This document shows, piece after piece, positions 22,910 to 32,600 of a DNA stretch of 43,080 bases. The translations under genes and the position numbers were made by a program. The stretch is from Patescibacteria group bacterium. GTDB lineage: Bacteria > Patescibacteriota > Patescibacteriia > Patescibacteriales > GWC2-42-12. The first letter of the stretch is position 1, and every line of letters begins with the position of its first letter. A model generated the notes under the pieces. The model worked only from the letters and a program-made list of their open reading frames with translations, was not told where the DNA came from and did not search any database. The stretch lies in NCBI GenBank assembly GCA_028707005.1, contig JAQTVB010000009.1, forward strand, positions 1 to 43,080, given 5' to 3'.

Positions 22910-23884
22910 ATGCAAATTATCGAAATAACCGACAAAAAACAATTAAACGACTTTGTGGGCGCGCAACCTATGAGTCAATTCTTACAATCCTGGCAATGGG
23001 GGGAATTTCAGAAAGTGGTAAGCGGCCAGGTGAGGCGCGTTGGTGTTGTGGATGATAACGGCCGGCTGGTCGGCAGCGCGAAAGTCATTACCAAGGAACT
23101 GCCGATTGGCAGAAAGTATTTTTATTGCGCGCGCGGCCCGATCATCGCCGCGGACGCCGACAAAAAAGAGATCATGAAATTACTGTTCGGCAAAATCAAA
23201 GAGCTGGCTGAAGATGAAGGCATTATGTTTTTAAGATTTGATCCGCTTCATCAATCCGATTATCAATCGCGGACCGTTAAAACCATTGATGTTCAGCCGT
23301 CCAAGACTTTATTGTTGGATTTGGTTAAATCATCCGAAGACGAATTATTGCGCGCCATGCATCCTAAAACCAGATATAATATTAGTCTGGCGGTAAAGCG
23401 GGGGGTAAAAATAATCACCGGGGACAAAAATAAATTTGAAGAATTTTGGCGGCTTTTAGACCAGACTAGCGATCGGGACAAATTCAGGCCGCACGGCCGG
23501 AGTTATTATCAAACCATGATTGAACTTGGCGACAGCCCGATAAAATTATTTTTTGCCGAATATAAGGGTAAACTTTTGGCGACCGCCCTGGTGTCTTATT
23601 TTGGCGATACGGCAACTTATCTGCATGGCGGATCGGCGGATGAAGATCGCAATGTGATGGCGCCATATCTTTTGCAATGGCAGGCTATAAAGCTGGCTAA
23701 GGCCGGCGGGCAGAAGTATTATGATTTTCATGGCATTAACGAGGCCAAATGGCCGGGGGTGACCAGATTTAAAAAAGGTTTTGGCGGTTTTGAGCTAAAT
23801 TATCCGGGCACGTTTGATATGGTTTATGACCAAAGCTGGTACCAGATTTACAAGATGGTGAGGAAAGTGAGAAGAACGTTTTAA
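22910..23884 (+). CDS. FemAB/FemX-like peptidoglycan bridge aminoacyltransferase
   Basis: A 324-residue protein with two GNAT-like halves. Recognisable features are the FLQSWQWGEFQK start, FLRFDPL, a KTRYNISLAVKRGV segment typical of Fem proteins, YLHGGS, PYLLQWQAI and the C-terminal YYDFHGIN...PGVTRFKKGFGG...YPGTFDM signature. It should add an amino acid from aminoacyl-tRNA to the stem peptide of lipid II. Immediate neighbourhood with a Mur ligase fits cell-wall synthesis. Which amino acid is added cannot be told from sequence. Confidence 0.9.
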   Translation: MQIIEITDKKQLNDFVGAQPMSQFLQSWQWGEFQKVVSGQVRRVGVVDDNGRLVGSAKVITKELPIGRKYFYCARGPIIAADADKKEIMKLLFGKIKELAEDEGIMFLRFDPLHQSDYQSRTVKTIDVQPSKTLLLDLVKSSEDELLRAMHPKTRYNISLAVKRGVKIITGDKNKFEEFWRLLDQTSDRDKFRPHGRSYYQTMIELGDSPIKLFFAEYKGKLLATALVSYFGDTATYLHGGSADEDRNVMAPYLLQWQAIKLAKAGGQKYYDFHGINEAKWPGVTRFKKGFGGFELNYPGTFDMVYDQSWYQIYKMVRKVRRTF

Positions 23885-24105
23885 GAAAATTTCTAATCAC
23901 CAATTAACCTAATTGATCTAATTTCTAATCAAATCCCAAACCCCAACCTGCCTGCCGGCAGGCAGGTGACCAATGACCAGTCAAATCCTAAATTTCAATT
24001 CTCAAAAATAAATTATGATTTGAGGCTTAGGATTTAGTTGGCCATTGGGATTTGGTCATTAGCGCTTGATTAGGTTAATTAGAAATTAGAATAATTAGAA
24101 ATTCT
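23885..24105. repeat. Long A/T-rich imperfect inverted repeat with nested GC palindrome
   Basis: The whole femX-murE gap is a cruciform-like repeat: left ATTAACCTAATTGATCTAAT / right ATTAGGTTAATTAGAAATTA, inner GACCAGTCAAATCC / GGGATTTGGTC, with the perfect palindrome CCTGCCTGCCGGCAGGCAGG at 23947-23966. It resembles nested insertion of one repeat into another. Confidence 0.7.
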
Positions 24106-24111
24106 TTAATT

Positions 24112-25506
24112 ATGGATAAACTCCTTCATATAATAAAACGTTATATTCCCGTTAAATTGTTTAAAGCCCTGCAGCCAATCTATCATTGGCTGTTTTCGGC
24201 TTTAGCAGCTTATTGGTACGGTTGGCCGTCCGAGAAGCTGATCGTCATCGGCGTCACCGGCACTATGGGAAAAACCACCAGCGTTTATATAATTTCTCGG
24301 GTCTTGGCGGCGGCCGGCTATAAAGTCGGCTTTACTTCAACCGCCATCTATAACGACGGCCGGCAAGAGTGGCTGAACGACAGGAAGATGACCATGGCAG
24401 GCAGGTTTTTTACTCAGAGGATGCTGAAAAAAATGGTGAAAAACGGCTGCCGCTATGCGATCGTGGAAACGACTTCGCAGGGCATAGAGCAGTTCCGCCA
24501 TCGTTTTATAAATTACGATGTTTTAGTCTTCACCGGTCTTTACCCTGAACATATTGAAGCGCATGGCGGCTTTGAAAATTATAAGCAGGCCAAAGGCAAG
24601 CTGTTCGCGCATCTAAAAAGTTGTAAAACCAAATACGCCGATGATAAAGGGCGGGTGGTTAAAGCCGATAATGGCTTTAAAAAGATTAATGCCAACAGAG
24701 TCAAAAAGACTATCATTGTTAATGCTGACGACGAGCATGCCGATTATTTTTTATCATTTTGGGCGGAAGAAAAGTGGGGATACACAAATAAAAGCGCCAA
24801 TTTGATAGGTGATAAAATGCAAATCGTTAAATATGGCGATGTTGAATCAAATAGTGGCGGAACAGAGTTTGCGGTTGATGACAAAGTTAAAATAAAAGTA
24901 AATTTGTTGGGTGAATATAACGCGGCCAACGCCATGACCGCGGTTTGCCTTGGATTAAGCCAAGGGATAAAATGGGAAAAAATTAAAAACGGCTTGGAAA
25001 AAATCAAAGCCATTCCCGGGCGCATGGAAATCATCACCGCAACTAATTTTACCGTGGTGATTGATTATGCTTATGAGCCGGAAGCTTTAAAAAAAATATA
25101 TAATACGATTTTAAAACTGGAACATACTAAAGTTATTCATGTGCTAGGTTCTGCCGGCGGCGGTCGGGATGTGGCGCGCCGTCCTAAGCTGGGAGTTTTA
25201 GCCGGCGAACAGGCTTACATAGTGGTTGTAACTAACGAGGACCCTTACGACGACGATCCGAAATTAATCATTGACCAGGTGGCGGCGGGCGCGGCCAGCG
25301 TGGGAAAAATTTTAAATCAAGATTTATTTAAAATTGAAGACCGCCGTCAAGCTATCAGCCGGGCCTTGTCGCTGGCGCGAGCCGGAGACATTGTGCTGAT
25401 TACCGGCAAGGGCAGCGAGCAGGCGATTTGCGTTGCCGATGGCAAGAAAATTAAATGGGATGACCGACAAGTTGTAAGGGAAGAATTGGCGAAGCTGGCA
25501 GATTAG
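24112..25506 (+). CDS. MurE-like UDP-MurNAc-tripeptide ligase lacking the N-terminal domain
   Basis: A 464-residue Mur ligase. The ATP site is GVTGTMGKTTS (about 52-62), the central domain carries TTSQGIEQFRHRF and YPEHIEAHG, and the C-terminal domain carries DYAYEPEAL, GSAGGGRD, TNEDPYDDDP and ITGKGSEQ. The UDP-MurNAc-binding N-terminal domain of standard MurE (about 90 residues) is replaced by about 47 residues with a hydrophobic stretch (FKALQPIYHWLFSALAAYWYGW) that may sit at the membrane. The position of the DNPR motif of meso-DAP-adding MurE reads EDPYDDDP, so meso-DAP is not predicted. It may act on a variant wall precursor. Confidence 0.85.
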   Translation: MDKLLHIIKRYIPVKLFKALQPIYHWLFSALAAYWYGWPSEKLIVIGVTGTMGKTTSVYIISRVLAAAGYKVGFTSTAIYNDGRQEWLNDRKMTMAGRFFTQRMLKKMVKNGCRYAIVETTSQGIEQFRHRFINYDVLVFTGLYPEHIEAHGGFENYKQAKGKLFAHLKSCKTKYADDKGRVVKADNGFKKINANRVKKTIIVNADDEHADYFLSFWAEEKWGYTNKSANLIGDKMQIVKYGDVESNSGGTEFAVDDKVKIKVNLLGEYNAANAMTAVCLGLSQGIKWEKIKNGLEKIKAIPGRMEIITATNFTVVIDYAYEPEALKKIYNTILKLEHTKVIHVLGSAGGGRDVARRPKLGVLAGEQAYIVVVTNEDPYDDDPKLIIDQVAAGAASVGKILNQDLFKIEDRRQAISRALSLARAGDIVLITGKGSEQAICVADGKKIKWDDRQVVREELAKLAD

Positions 25507-25700
25507 CAGGGGATAAAAGATTAATTTTTGAGCCTCTCGCCGCTTAGCAGTTGGTTTTAAAAAATTATTTCTTCCATGATGTTGCTGTGGATAAATCAAA
25601 ATAGAACTCCGGCGGATATGCGGACAGATTAAATATTAAGGCTAATTTTAAATAAAACAAAATAACCTTGACTTTTTGATAAAAATTGTCAAAAAAAGGC

Positions 25701-25729
25701 TTGACAAGGAAATAAATAGTTGCTAGTAT
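25701..25729 (+). promoter_or_regulatory. rpoBC promoter
   Basis: TTGACA (25701-25706), a 17-nt spacer and TAGTAT (25724-25729), giving a leader of about 300 nt before rpoB. The rest of the 526-nt gap upstream of it (25507-25700) is A/T-rich with no feature recognised. Confidence 0.7.
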
Positions 25730-25750
25730 TTAATAAGTTTTTATCCGGCT

Positions 25751-25875
25751 AACATTTGGTGTTTTTTGCCTCCAGATGTTATTCAAATAAAATCTACAGC
25801 AAATATAAAATCAAAACGGCTCCGCCATGAAAGAATCTAAGCGGGAAGGGAATTTATGTGTCTGGCCGTTTTTTT
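25751..25875 (+). promoter_or_regulatory. rpoBC leader with terminator-like hairpin (candidate attenuator)
   Basis: First hairpin AACATTTGG (25751-25759) / CCAGATGTT (25772-25780). A second structure pairs AAAACGGC (25813-25820) with GCCGTTTT (25865-25872), contains an inner CCGC/GCGG stem, and ends in seven T residues (25869-25875). The sequence continues 157 nt to rpoB without another promoter as good as the one upstream, so conditional termination inside the leader is plausible. No L10 or L12 gene lies upstream as in many bacteria. Confidence 0.55.
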
Positions 25876-26032
25876 GTTATCAAAAATTAAAATCTCCATG
25901 CTTTTTAAATTATCACATATTTTAATTTAAAATAAGTGAAAACTTATCTCACCAATTAAATATTCCCGTTAAACTCAACAATAAGCTCGATTGAGATTTT
26001 TTGTTATTTTTAAATATAGATAAATTATTTTT

Positions 26033-29000
26033 ATGACCATGAAAATAAAATCAGCGGCGCGCGACTTCGACAAGCTCAGCACAAGGCAATTTTTTAATGA
26101 AACCAAAGCTTCAATCGGTTTGCCCGATTTAATTGAAATACAAAAAGACTCATACAATTGGTTTCTTCGCGAAGGTCTAGCCGATCTGTTCCAGGAAATT
26201 TCTCCGGTGACTGATTTTATCGGCCGTGATTTAGAATTATATTTTGAAGATTATTATCTTGATGAACCGAAATTTGATGAAAGCGAAAGCAAGGCGAAAA
26301 ATATCACCTATGAAGCTTCTTTAAGAGTGAAGGTTAGGCTGGCCAACAAAAAAACCGGTCAAACGGTGACGCAGGAGGTGTTTTTGGGAGATTTTCCTTT
26401 AATGACCAACAACGGAACCTTTATTGTTAACGGTATTGAAAGAGTCGTGGTCTCCCAGCTGATCCGCAGCGCCGGGGTTATTTTTACTTCGGAATTTATC
26501 AAAGGCAAAAAATATTATGGAGCCAAAGTGATACCTAACCGCGGCGCTTGGCTGGAAATAGAAACAGACATGAATAATGTTATCTGGGTGAGGATTGACC
26601 GCAAGAGAAAAGTCGCCATCACTTCTTTATTTAGAGCTTTCGGATATTCTTCCGATGAAGAAATCAAGCAGCTTTTTACCGCCGCCAGTAAAGATACGAG
26701 CATACCGGGGGAAATTGACAATGCCAGCCTCTTGGGTTTCATTGAAGCCACCTTGGCGAAAGATGCGGCCAAAAACGAAGCCGAAGGTTTAAAGGAAGTT
26801 TATAAAAGAATCAGACCGGGAGATTTGGCTACCACGGATAATGCCAGGCAGCTGATTCATTCCATGTTTTTCCGGTTTGACCGTTATGATTTTGATCGCG
26901 TCGGGCGCTATAAGATGAACAAAAAATTCGGGCTGGATGTGCCGAATAATAAAGCCAACCGAGTTTTAAGGAGAGAGGATTTGGTAGTGATCGTCAAAGA
27001 AGTCGTCAGGCTGAATATTACTCAGGACAAAGAAGATGATATTGACCACTTAGGCAACCGCCGCGTCAGGGCGGTGGGAGAATTAATTCAAAATAAATTC
27101 AGGGTCGGGCTGGCCAGAATGGAAAGAATTATCAGAGACAGAATGAGTATTATGGAGATTGAGAATCTAACGCCGAACAAATTGATTAACGCGCGGCCGG
27201 TGATTAGCGTAGTCAAAGAATTTTTCATGTCGTCGCAGTTATCGCAATTTATGGATCAGACCAATCCTTTGGCCGAACTTGAGCATAAAAGAAGGCTATC
27301 GGCCATGGGGCCGGGCGGTCTTACTCGCGAGCGCGCCGGTTTTGAAGTGCGCGACGTGCACACTACTCATTACAGCCGCATTTGCCCGATCGCCACGCCC
27401 GAAGGCCCGAATATCGGATTGGTCGGCCATTTAGCCAGTTATGCCAGATTAAACAGCTATGGCTTTATTGAAGCGCCTTATCAGGTGGTTTTACATGACG
27501 TTCCTAATCAGCCGGAAATTACCGAAGGCAAAACCGCGCGCGAAAATATTTATGAAATTAAAAAAACCGAGGCCGGCTCGGAAGAAGTGAAAGGCAAATT
27601 GATCGTTAAGGCCGGCGAAGTGATTAATAAAGAAACCGCCCGCAGGCTTAAAGAAAAACTCCCGCATGTAACCGTGCCGATTGTGCCGGTAGTCACTGAC
27701 AAAATTATTTATCTCGACGCTTTTGAAGAAGAAAAATATATTACCACTTCCGCGACCACGCCGCTCGATAAGGATGGGCATTTTATGGTGGAAAAAGCCG
27801 AGGCAAGAAAATACGGCCAACCGGCCATGGAATTGGTGGAAAAGATAGATTTAATCGGCGTGGCGCCGAACCAGATTGTTTCGGTAGCCACTTCTTTAAT
27901 TCCCTTTTTGGAACATAACGACGGCATCAGAGCCTTGATGGGAACGAACATGCAGCGGCAGGCGGTGCCGTTGATTACGGCCGAGGCGCCGATCGTGGGC
28001 ACCGGCATTGAGGCGCGTTCGGCCGCTGATTCCGGCCATATTGTTTTAGCGGAAAAAGATGGAGAAATCGTTAGAGTTGACGGCGGTTACATTGAAGTTA
28101 AAGATAAATCCGGCAAGATCAGCAAATATGTTTTAGAGAAGTTTTTACGTTCCAACGCCTCAACCTGCATAAATCAGCGGCCGATTGTAAATCGGGGCGA
28201 TGCTGTTAAGGCGGGAGATGTTTTAACAAATAGTTCGGCCATAGATCATGGCGAATTGTCGCTGGGGCGCAATGTTTTAGTCGCTTTCATGAGCTGGGAA
28301 GGCTTTAACTATGAAGACGCCATAATCATTTCCGAGCGGCTGATAAAAGAAGACCTTTATTCTTCAATCCATATCGAGCATTACACGATTGATGTCCGCG
28401 ATACCAAACTCGGGCCGGAGGTAATCACCAACGACATACCCAATATCAGCGAAGAGAAGCTGAAAGATTTGGATGAGCGCGGCATTGTCCGCATCGGCGC
28501 CGAAGTTTCTTCGGGCGATATTTTGGTCGGCAAAATCACGCCTAAGGGCGAAACGGAGTTGTCGGCCGAAGAGAAGCTCTTGCGGGCGATTTTTGGAGAA
28601 AAAGCCAAAGACGTTAGAGACTCATCACTCTATTTGGAGCATGGCGAACATGGCAAAGTGGTGGACATTAAAATCTTTTCCCGCGAAGACGGAGACAAAT
28701 TGTCTGCCGGCGTTATCCAGTCCATTCAGGTAACGGTGGCTAATTTAAGAAAAATTCAGATCGGCGACAAGATGGCCGGCCGGCATGGCAATAAAGGCGT
28801 TATCTCCAGAATCGTACCGGTTGAAGACATGCCTTATCAGGCTGACGGCACGCCGATTGATATAATTTTGTCGGCTTTGGGCGTAATTTCCAGAATGAAC
28901 CTGGGTCAGCTCTTAGAAACTCATCTGGGTTTTGCCGCCAAGAAATTGAATTATAAGGTGGCGGTGCCATCGCTAAACGGCATGAGCGAAGAGCAGATTA

Positions 29001-29533
29001 AAGAGGAGCTGAAAAAAGCCGGCTTGCCGGCCGATGGCAAGATTGCTCTTTTTGACGGCAAGACCGGAGAAGCCTATGACCACAAAATAGTAGTTGGCTA
29101 TCAATATATGTTGAAACTTAACCATATGGTTGAAGATAAGATGCATCAACGTTCTATCGGGCCGTATTCTTTGATCACACAGCAGCCTTTGGGGGGCAAA
29201 GCGCAATTCGGCGGCCAACGTTTCGGCGAAATGGAAGTCTGGGCGTTGGAAGCTTATGGCGCGGCGCATTGCTTGCAGGAAATTTTGACCATAAAATCAG
29301 ACGATGTTCCGGGCAGAAGCAAGGCTTATGAGTCAATTATCAAAGGCGAACCGATCAGAAAGATAAATGTCCCGGAATCATTCAATGTGTTAGTAAGGGA
29401 ATTAAAAGGTTTATGCCTGGACGTGGAGCTGATGCAAGGAGATCAGGTGATTGACTTGGAACGCCAGGGCGATGACAAGCCCATGGGAGAAGGGGAGAGA
29501 AGACAAAATTTTGAGGAAAGAAGGGATAAATAA
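26033..29533 (+). CDS. rpoB: DNA-directed RNA polymerase beta subunit
   Basis: A 1166-residue RpoB with the expected order of conserved regions: GTFIVNGIERVVVSQLIRS near the N-terminus, the rifampicin region SQLSQFMDQTNPLAELEHKRRLSAMGPGG, GLVGHLASYARLNSYGF, GRNVLVAFMSWEGFNYEDAI, KITPKGETE and GDKMAGRHGNKGVIS, ending in GGKAQFGGQRFGEMEVWALEAYGA. It forms the catalytic core with RpoC. It is shorter than the Escherichia coli protein (1342) because lineage-specific inserts are missing. Two possible starts (26033 and 26039) differ by two codons. The rifampicin-pocket residues look wild type. Confidence 0.98.
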   Translation: MTMKIKSAARDFDKLSTRQFFNETKASIGLPDLIEIQKDSYNWFLREGLADLFQEISPVTDFIGRDLELYFEDYYLDEPKFDESESKAKNITYEASLRVKVRLANKKTGQTVTQEVFLGDFPLMTNNGTFIVNGIERVVVSQLIRSAGVIFTSEFIKGKKYYGAKVIPNRGAWLEIETDMNNVIWVRIDRKRKVAITSLFRAFGYSSDEEIKQLFTAASKDTSIPGEIDNASLLGFIEATLAKDAAKNEAEGLKEVYKRIRPGDLATTDNARQLIHSMFFRFDRYDFDRVGRYKMNKKFGLDVPNNKANRVLRREDLVVIVKEVVRLNITQDKEDDIDHLGNRRVRAVGELIQNKFRVGLARMERIIRDRMSIMEIENLTPNKLINARPVISVVKEFFMSSQLSQFMDQTNPLAELEHKRRLSAMGPGGLTRERAGFEVRDVHTTHYSRICPIATPEGPNIGLVGHLASYARLNSYGFIEAPYQVVLHDVPNQPEITEGKTARENIYEIKKTEAGSEEVKGKLIVKAGEVINKETARRLKEKLPHVTVPIVPVVTDKIIYLDAFEEEKYITTSATTPLDKDGHFMVEKAEARKYGQPAMELVEKIDLIGVAPNQIVSVATSLIPFLEHNDGIRALMGTNMQRQAVPLITAEAPIVGTGIEARSAADSGHIVLAEKDGEIVRVDGGYIEVKDKSGKISKYVLEKFLRSNASTCINQRPIVNRGDAVKAGDVLTNSSAIDHGELSLGRNVLVAFMSWEGFNYEDAIIISERLIKEDLYSSIHIEHYTIDVRDTKLGPEVITNDIPNISEEKLKDLDERGIVRIGAEVSSGDILVGKITPKGETELSAEEKLLRAIFGEKAKDVRDSSLYLEHGEHGKVVDIKIFSREDGDKLSAGVIQSIQVTVANLRKIQIGDKMAGRHGNKGVISRIVPVEDMPYQADGTPIDIILSALGVISRMNLGQLLETHLGFAAKKLNYKVAVPSLNGMSEEQIKEELKKAGLPADGKIALFDGKTGEAYDHKIVVGYQYMLKLNHMVEDKMHQRSIGPYSLITQQPLGGKAQFGGQRFGEMEVWALEAYGAAHCLQEILTIKSDDVPGRSKAYESIIKGEPIRKINVPESFNVLVRELKGLCLDVELMQGDQVIDLERQGDDKPMGEGERRQNFEERRDK

Positions 29534-29637
29534 TTTTCAATATTTAAACCCCCAATGAGTTAATGGAAAATTTGGAACGAAGCAATCAGTACGTATTTGG
29601 TAAAATAGAATAAATTTTTTTTAAAATATATTTTAAA

Positions 29638-29643
29638 TATTAT
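29638..29643 (+). promoter_or_regulatory. Weak candidate -10 box before rpoC
   Basis: TATTAT ends 6 nt before the rpoC ATG, the spacing seen at the leaderless genes, but the -35 position is only a T run. An internal rpoC promoter is possible in this A/T-rich gap (29534-29649); support is weak. Confidence 0.25.
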
Positions 29644-29649
29644 ACCAGT

Positions 29650-32600
29650 ATGCTGAATCCAATAAAAACCACTGATTTTGACGCTATCAAATTAAAATTA
29701 GCTTCGCCTGAAGCGATTTTGGCTTGGTCGCACGGCGAAGTTATCAGGCCGGAAACCATAAATTATCGGACGCAAAAACCGGAAAAGAGCGGTTTGTTCG
29801 CGGAAGAAATTTTTGGTCCGTCAAAAGACTGGGAGTGCTATTGCGGCAAATACAAAAAAATCCGCTATAAGGGCATTATCTGCGATAAATGCGGCGTGGA
29901 AGTAACCAGGAGCTTGGTTAGGCGCGAGCGCATGGGCCACATCAAACTGGAGGCCCCGGTTTCTCATATTTGGTTTCTTAGAGGTACTTCTTCTAAAATT
30001 GGTTTGATTATGGATTTATCCATGCAAGCGCTGGAAAAAGTGGTTTATTTCGCCAGCTTCATTATTTCCGATGTTAATGAAGAATTGCGCTTGGCGACGA
30101 TTGAGCAAATCAAGCAGGAATATAAGAACAAAAGAAAATCCATTGAAGCTGACTGGCAGAAGCAGACAGGCGAAATCAAAAATAAAAAGGGCAAACTATT
30201 GACTCAAGGCAAGAGTGAATTTGAGATTGAAAGCAGCTTAAGAGATGAAATCGAGGCTTTGGAGAAAATAAAGAATGATAAATTGGATAATTTGGAGCAG
30301 GCCTTTGATCAGGCGCAAAAAGAGTTGAAAGATTTGAAACCGCTAACTATCATTTCCGAGAGCCTATACCAAAATTTAAGCTTGAAGTATGGCCATATTT
30401 TTACCGCTGATATCGGCGCCGATGCTGTAAGGAAATTATTGGAAAAAATCGATTACGACAAGTTGATCCCGGCTTTGGAAAAAGAACTGGCCGGCGCGAT
30501 TGATTCCAAAAAAGATAAATTAGTCAGGCGCTTGAAATTATTAAAGAGTCTAAAGGCCAATAATTTGCGGCCCGAGTGGATGATTTTGACAGTCGTGCCG
30601 GTGATACCGCCGGATCTCCGTCCGATGGTGCCGCTTGATGGCGGACGATTTGCCACTTCCGACTTAAATGATTTATATCGCCGCATCATCAACCGCAATA
30701 ATCGTCTCAAGCAATTGATAGATTTGAACGCTCCCGAGGTAATTTGCCGCAATGAAAAAAGAATGTTGCAAGAAGCAGTTGACGCTTTGATTGATAATTC
30801 CATCAGGCACGGAAAGACCGTGGTGGCATCCACCGGGCAGAAAAGAATGCTTAAATCATTAGCCGATTCGTTAAAAGGCAAACAGGGCAGATTCAGGCAG
30901 AATTTACTGGGTAAAAGGGTGGATTATTCCGGCCGGAGCGTTATCGTGGTGAATCCGAATTTAAGATTGGACCAGTGCGGTTTGCCTAAGCGCATGGCCC
31001 TGGAGCTCTTTAAGCCTTTTATTATTTCACGATTAATCAACAAAGAAATCGTCCATAATGTTCGGAGCGCTTCCCGTTTTATTGAGTCTGGCAAAGGCGA
31101 GGTTTGGGACATTCTTGAAGATATCATTAAGGGCGCTTATGTTTTTTTAAATCGCGCTCCGACCTTGCATCGTCTCGGCATCCAGGCGTTCAGGCCGATT
31201 CTCATTGAAGGTTTGGCTTTACAGATCCATCCTTTGGTTTGTACGGCGTTTAACGCTGACTTTGACGGCGACCAAATGGCCGTTCATGTCCCCTTGACCG
31301 AAGAAGCCATTGCCGAAGCCCGTGATATTATGCTCTCAAGCCATAACCTCCTAAAGCCGGCCACCGGCGATCCGGTAGTGACGCCGAACCAAGACATTGT
31401 CTGGGGAGCTTTCTATATTACCAACGTCGGCCGTGATTTTACGGACGCGGATGAGAAAAAAATTAAGAATTTTTATTCGCCTGAAGACGCGATTTTGTCG
31501 TATAATCTTAAAAATATTAAGCTGCAGCAAAAAATCAGAGTGATGATAGAAAAGAAGTTTATTATTACTTCCGTGGGCAGGATTATTTTTAACGAAGCTT
31601 TGCCTAAGAAATTGCGCTTCGTCAATGAAATCGTGGGCAAGAGCAAGCTAAGGAATTTAATCAAAGAGTGTTTAAGGCATTACGGCGAACAGGCGACGAT
31701 TGATTTATTGGATCAAATTAAAAATACCAGTTTTAAATATATCACCAAGAGCGGCTTGTCCTGGGGCATGAACGATATTCCTCATCTTCATGAAAAAGAC
31801 CAAATGATAGCCAACGCCTCTAAGCAAGCCGAAGAAATCGCGGAGCAATATCGCGACGGCTTGTTAACCGACAGCGAGCGATACAGCAAGATCATTGAAC
31901 TTTGGACTACGGTTAAAGAAAAAGTGACGGAAATTTGCCGCCATCATCTGCCCAAAGACGGGCCGGTTTATTCCATGATAGAATCGGGCGCTCGAGGCTC
32001 CTGGGCGCAGCTTACTCAAGTTTTAGGCATGAAGGGCCTGGTAACTTCTCCGGGCGGCGACATCATTGAATTGCCGGTTAAGGGTAATTTCAAAAAAGGT
32101 TTTAGCGTTTTGGAATATTTCATCTCCACTCATGGCGTAAGAAAAGGCTTGTCCGATACCGCCTTAAGAACTTCAAACGCCGGCTACTTAACCAGGCGTT
32201 TGGTTGACGTTTCCCAGGATATTATTATTGTCAAAGAAGATTGCGGCGATGAAGAAGGGCTGCTCATAAAGAAAGAAGAAAGCGAAGCCATGGGCGAAAC
32301 CATCACTAAGCGCATGACCGGCAGATTTTTGGCGGCGGATTTAAAGAATCGGGCCGGCAAGGTTTTATTAAAAGCCGGCGAGCTGGTGACCGAAGAAATC
32401 GCGGAAAAAATTGCCAAAGAGGAGATTGTTGAAGCGAAAGTCAAGTCAGTTTTAACTTGTAAAGTGCACCGCGGCGTCTGTTCAAAGTGCTATGGCTATG
32501 ATTTGGCCTATAATAAACCGGTTAAAATCGGCACGGCCGTGGGTATCATCGCCGCGCAGTCAATCGGTGAACCGGGAACCCAGTTAACCATGCGGACGTT

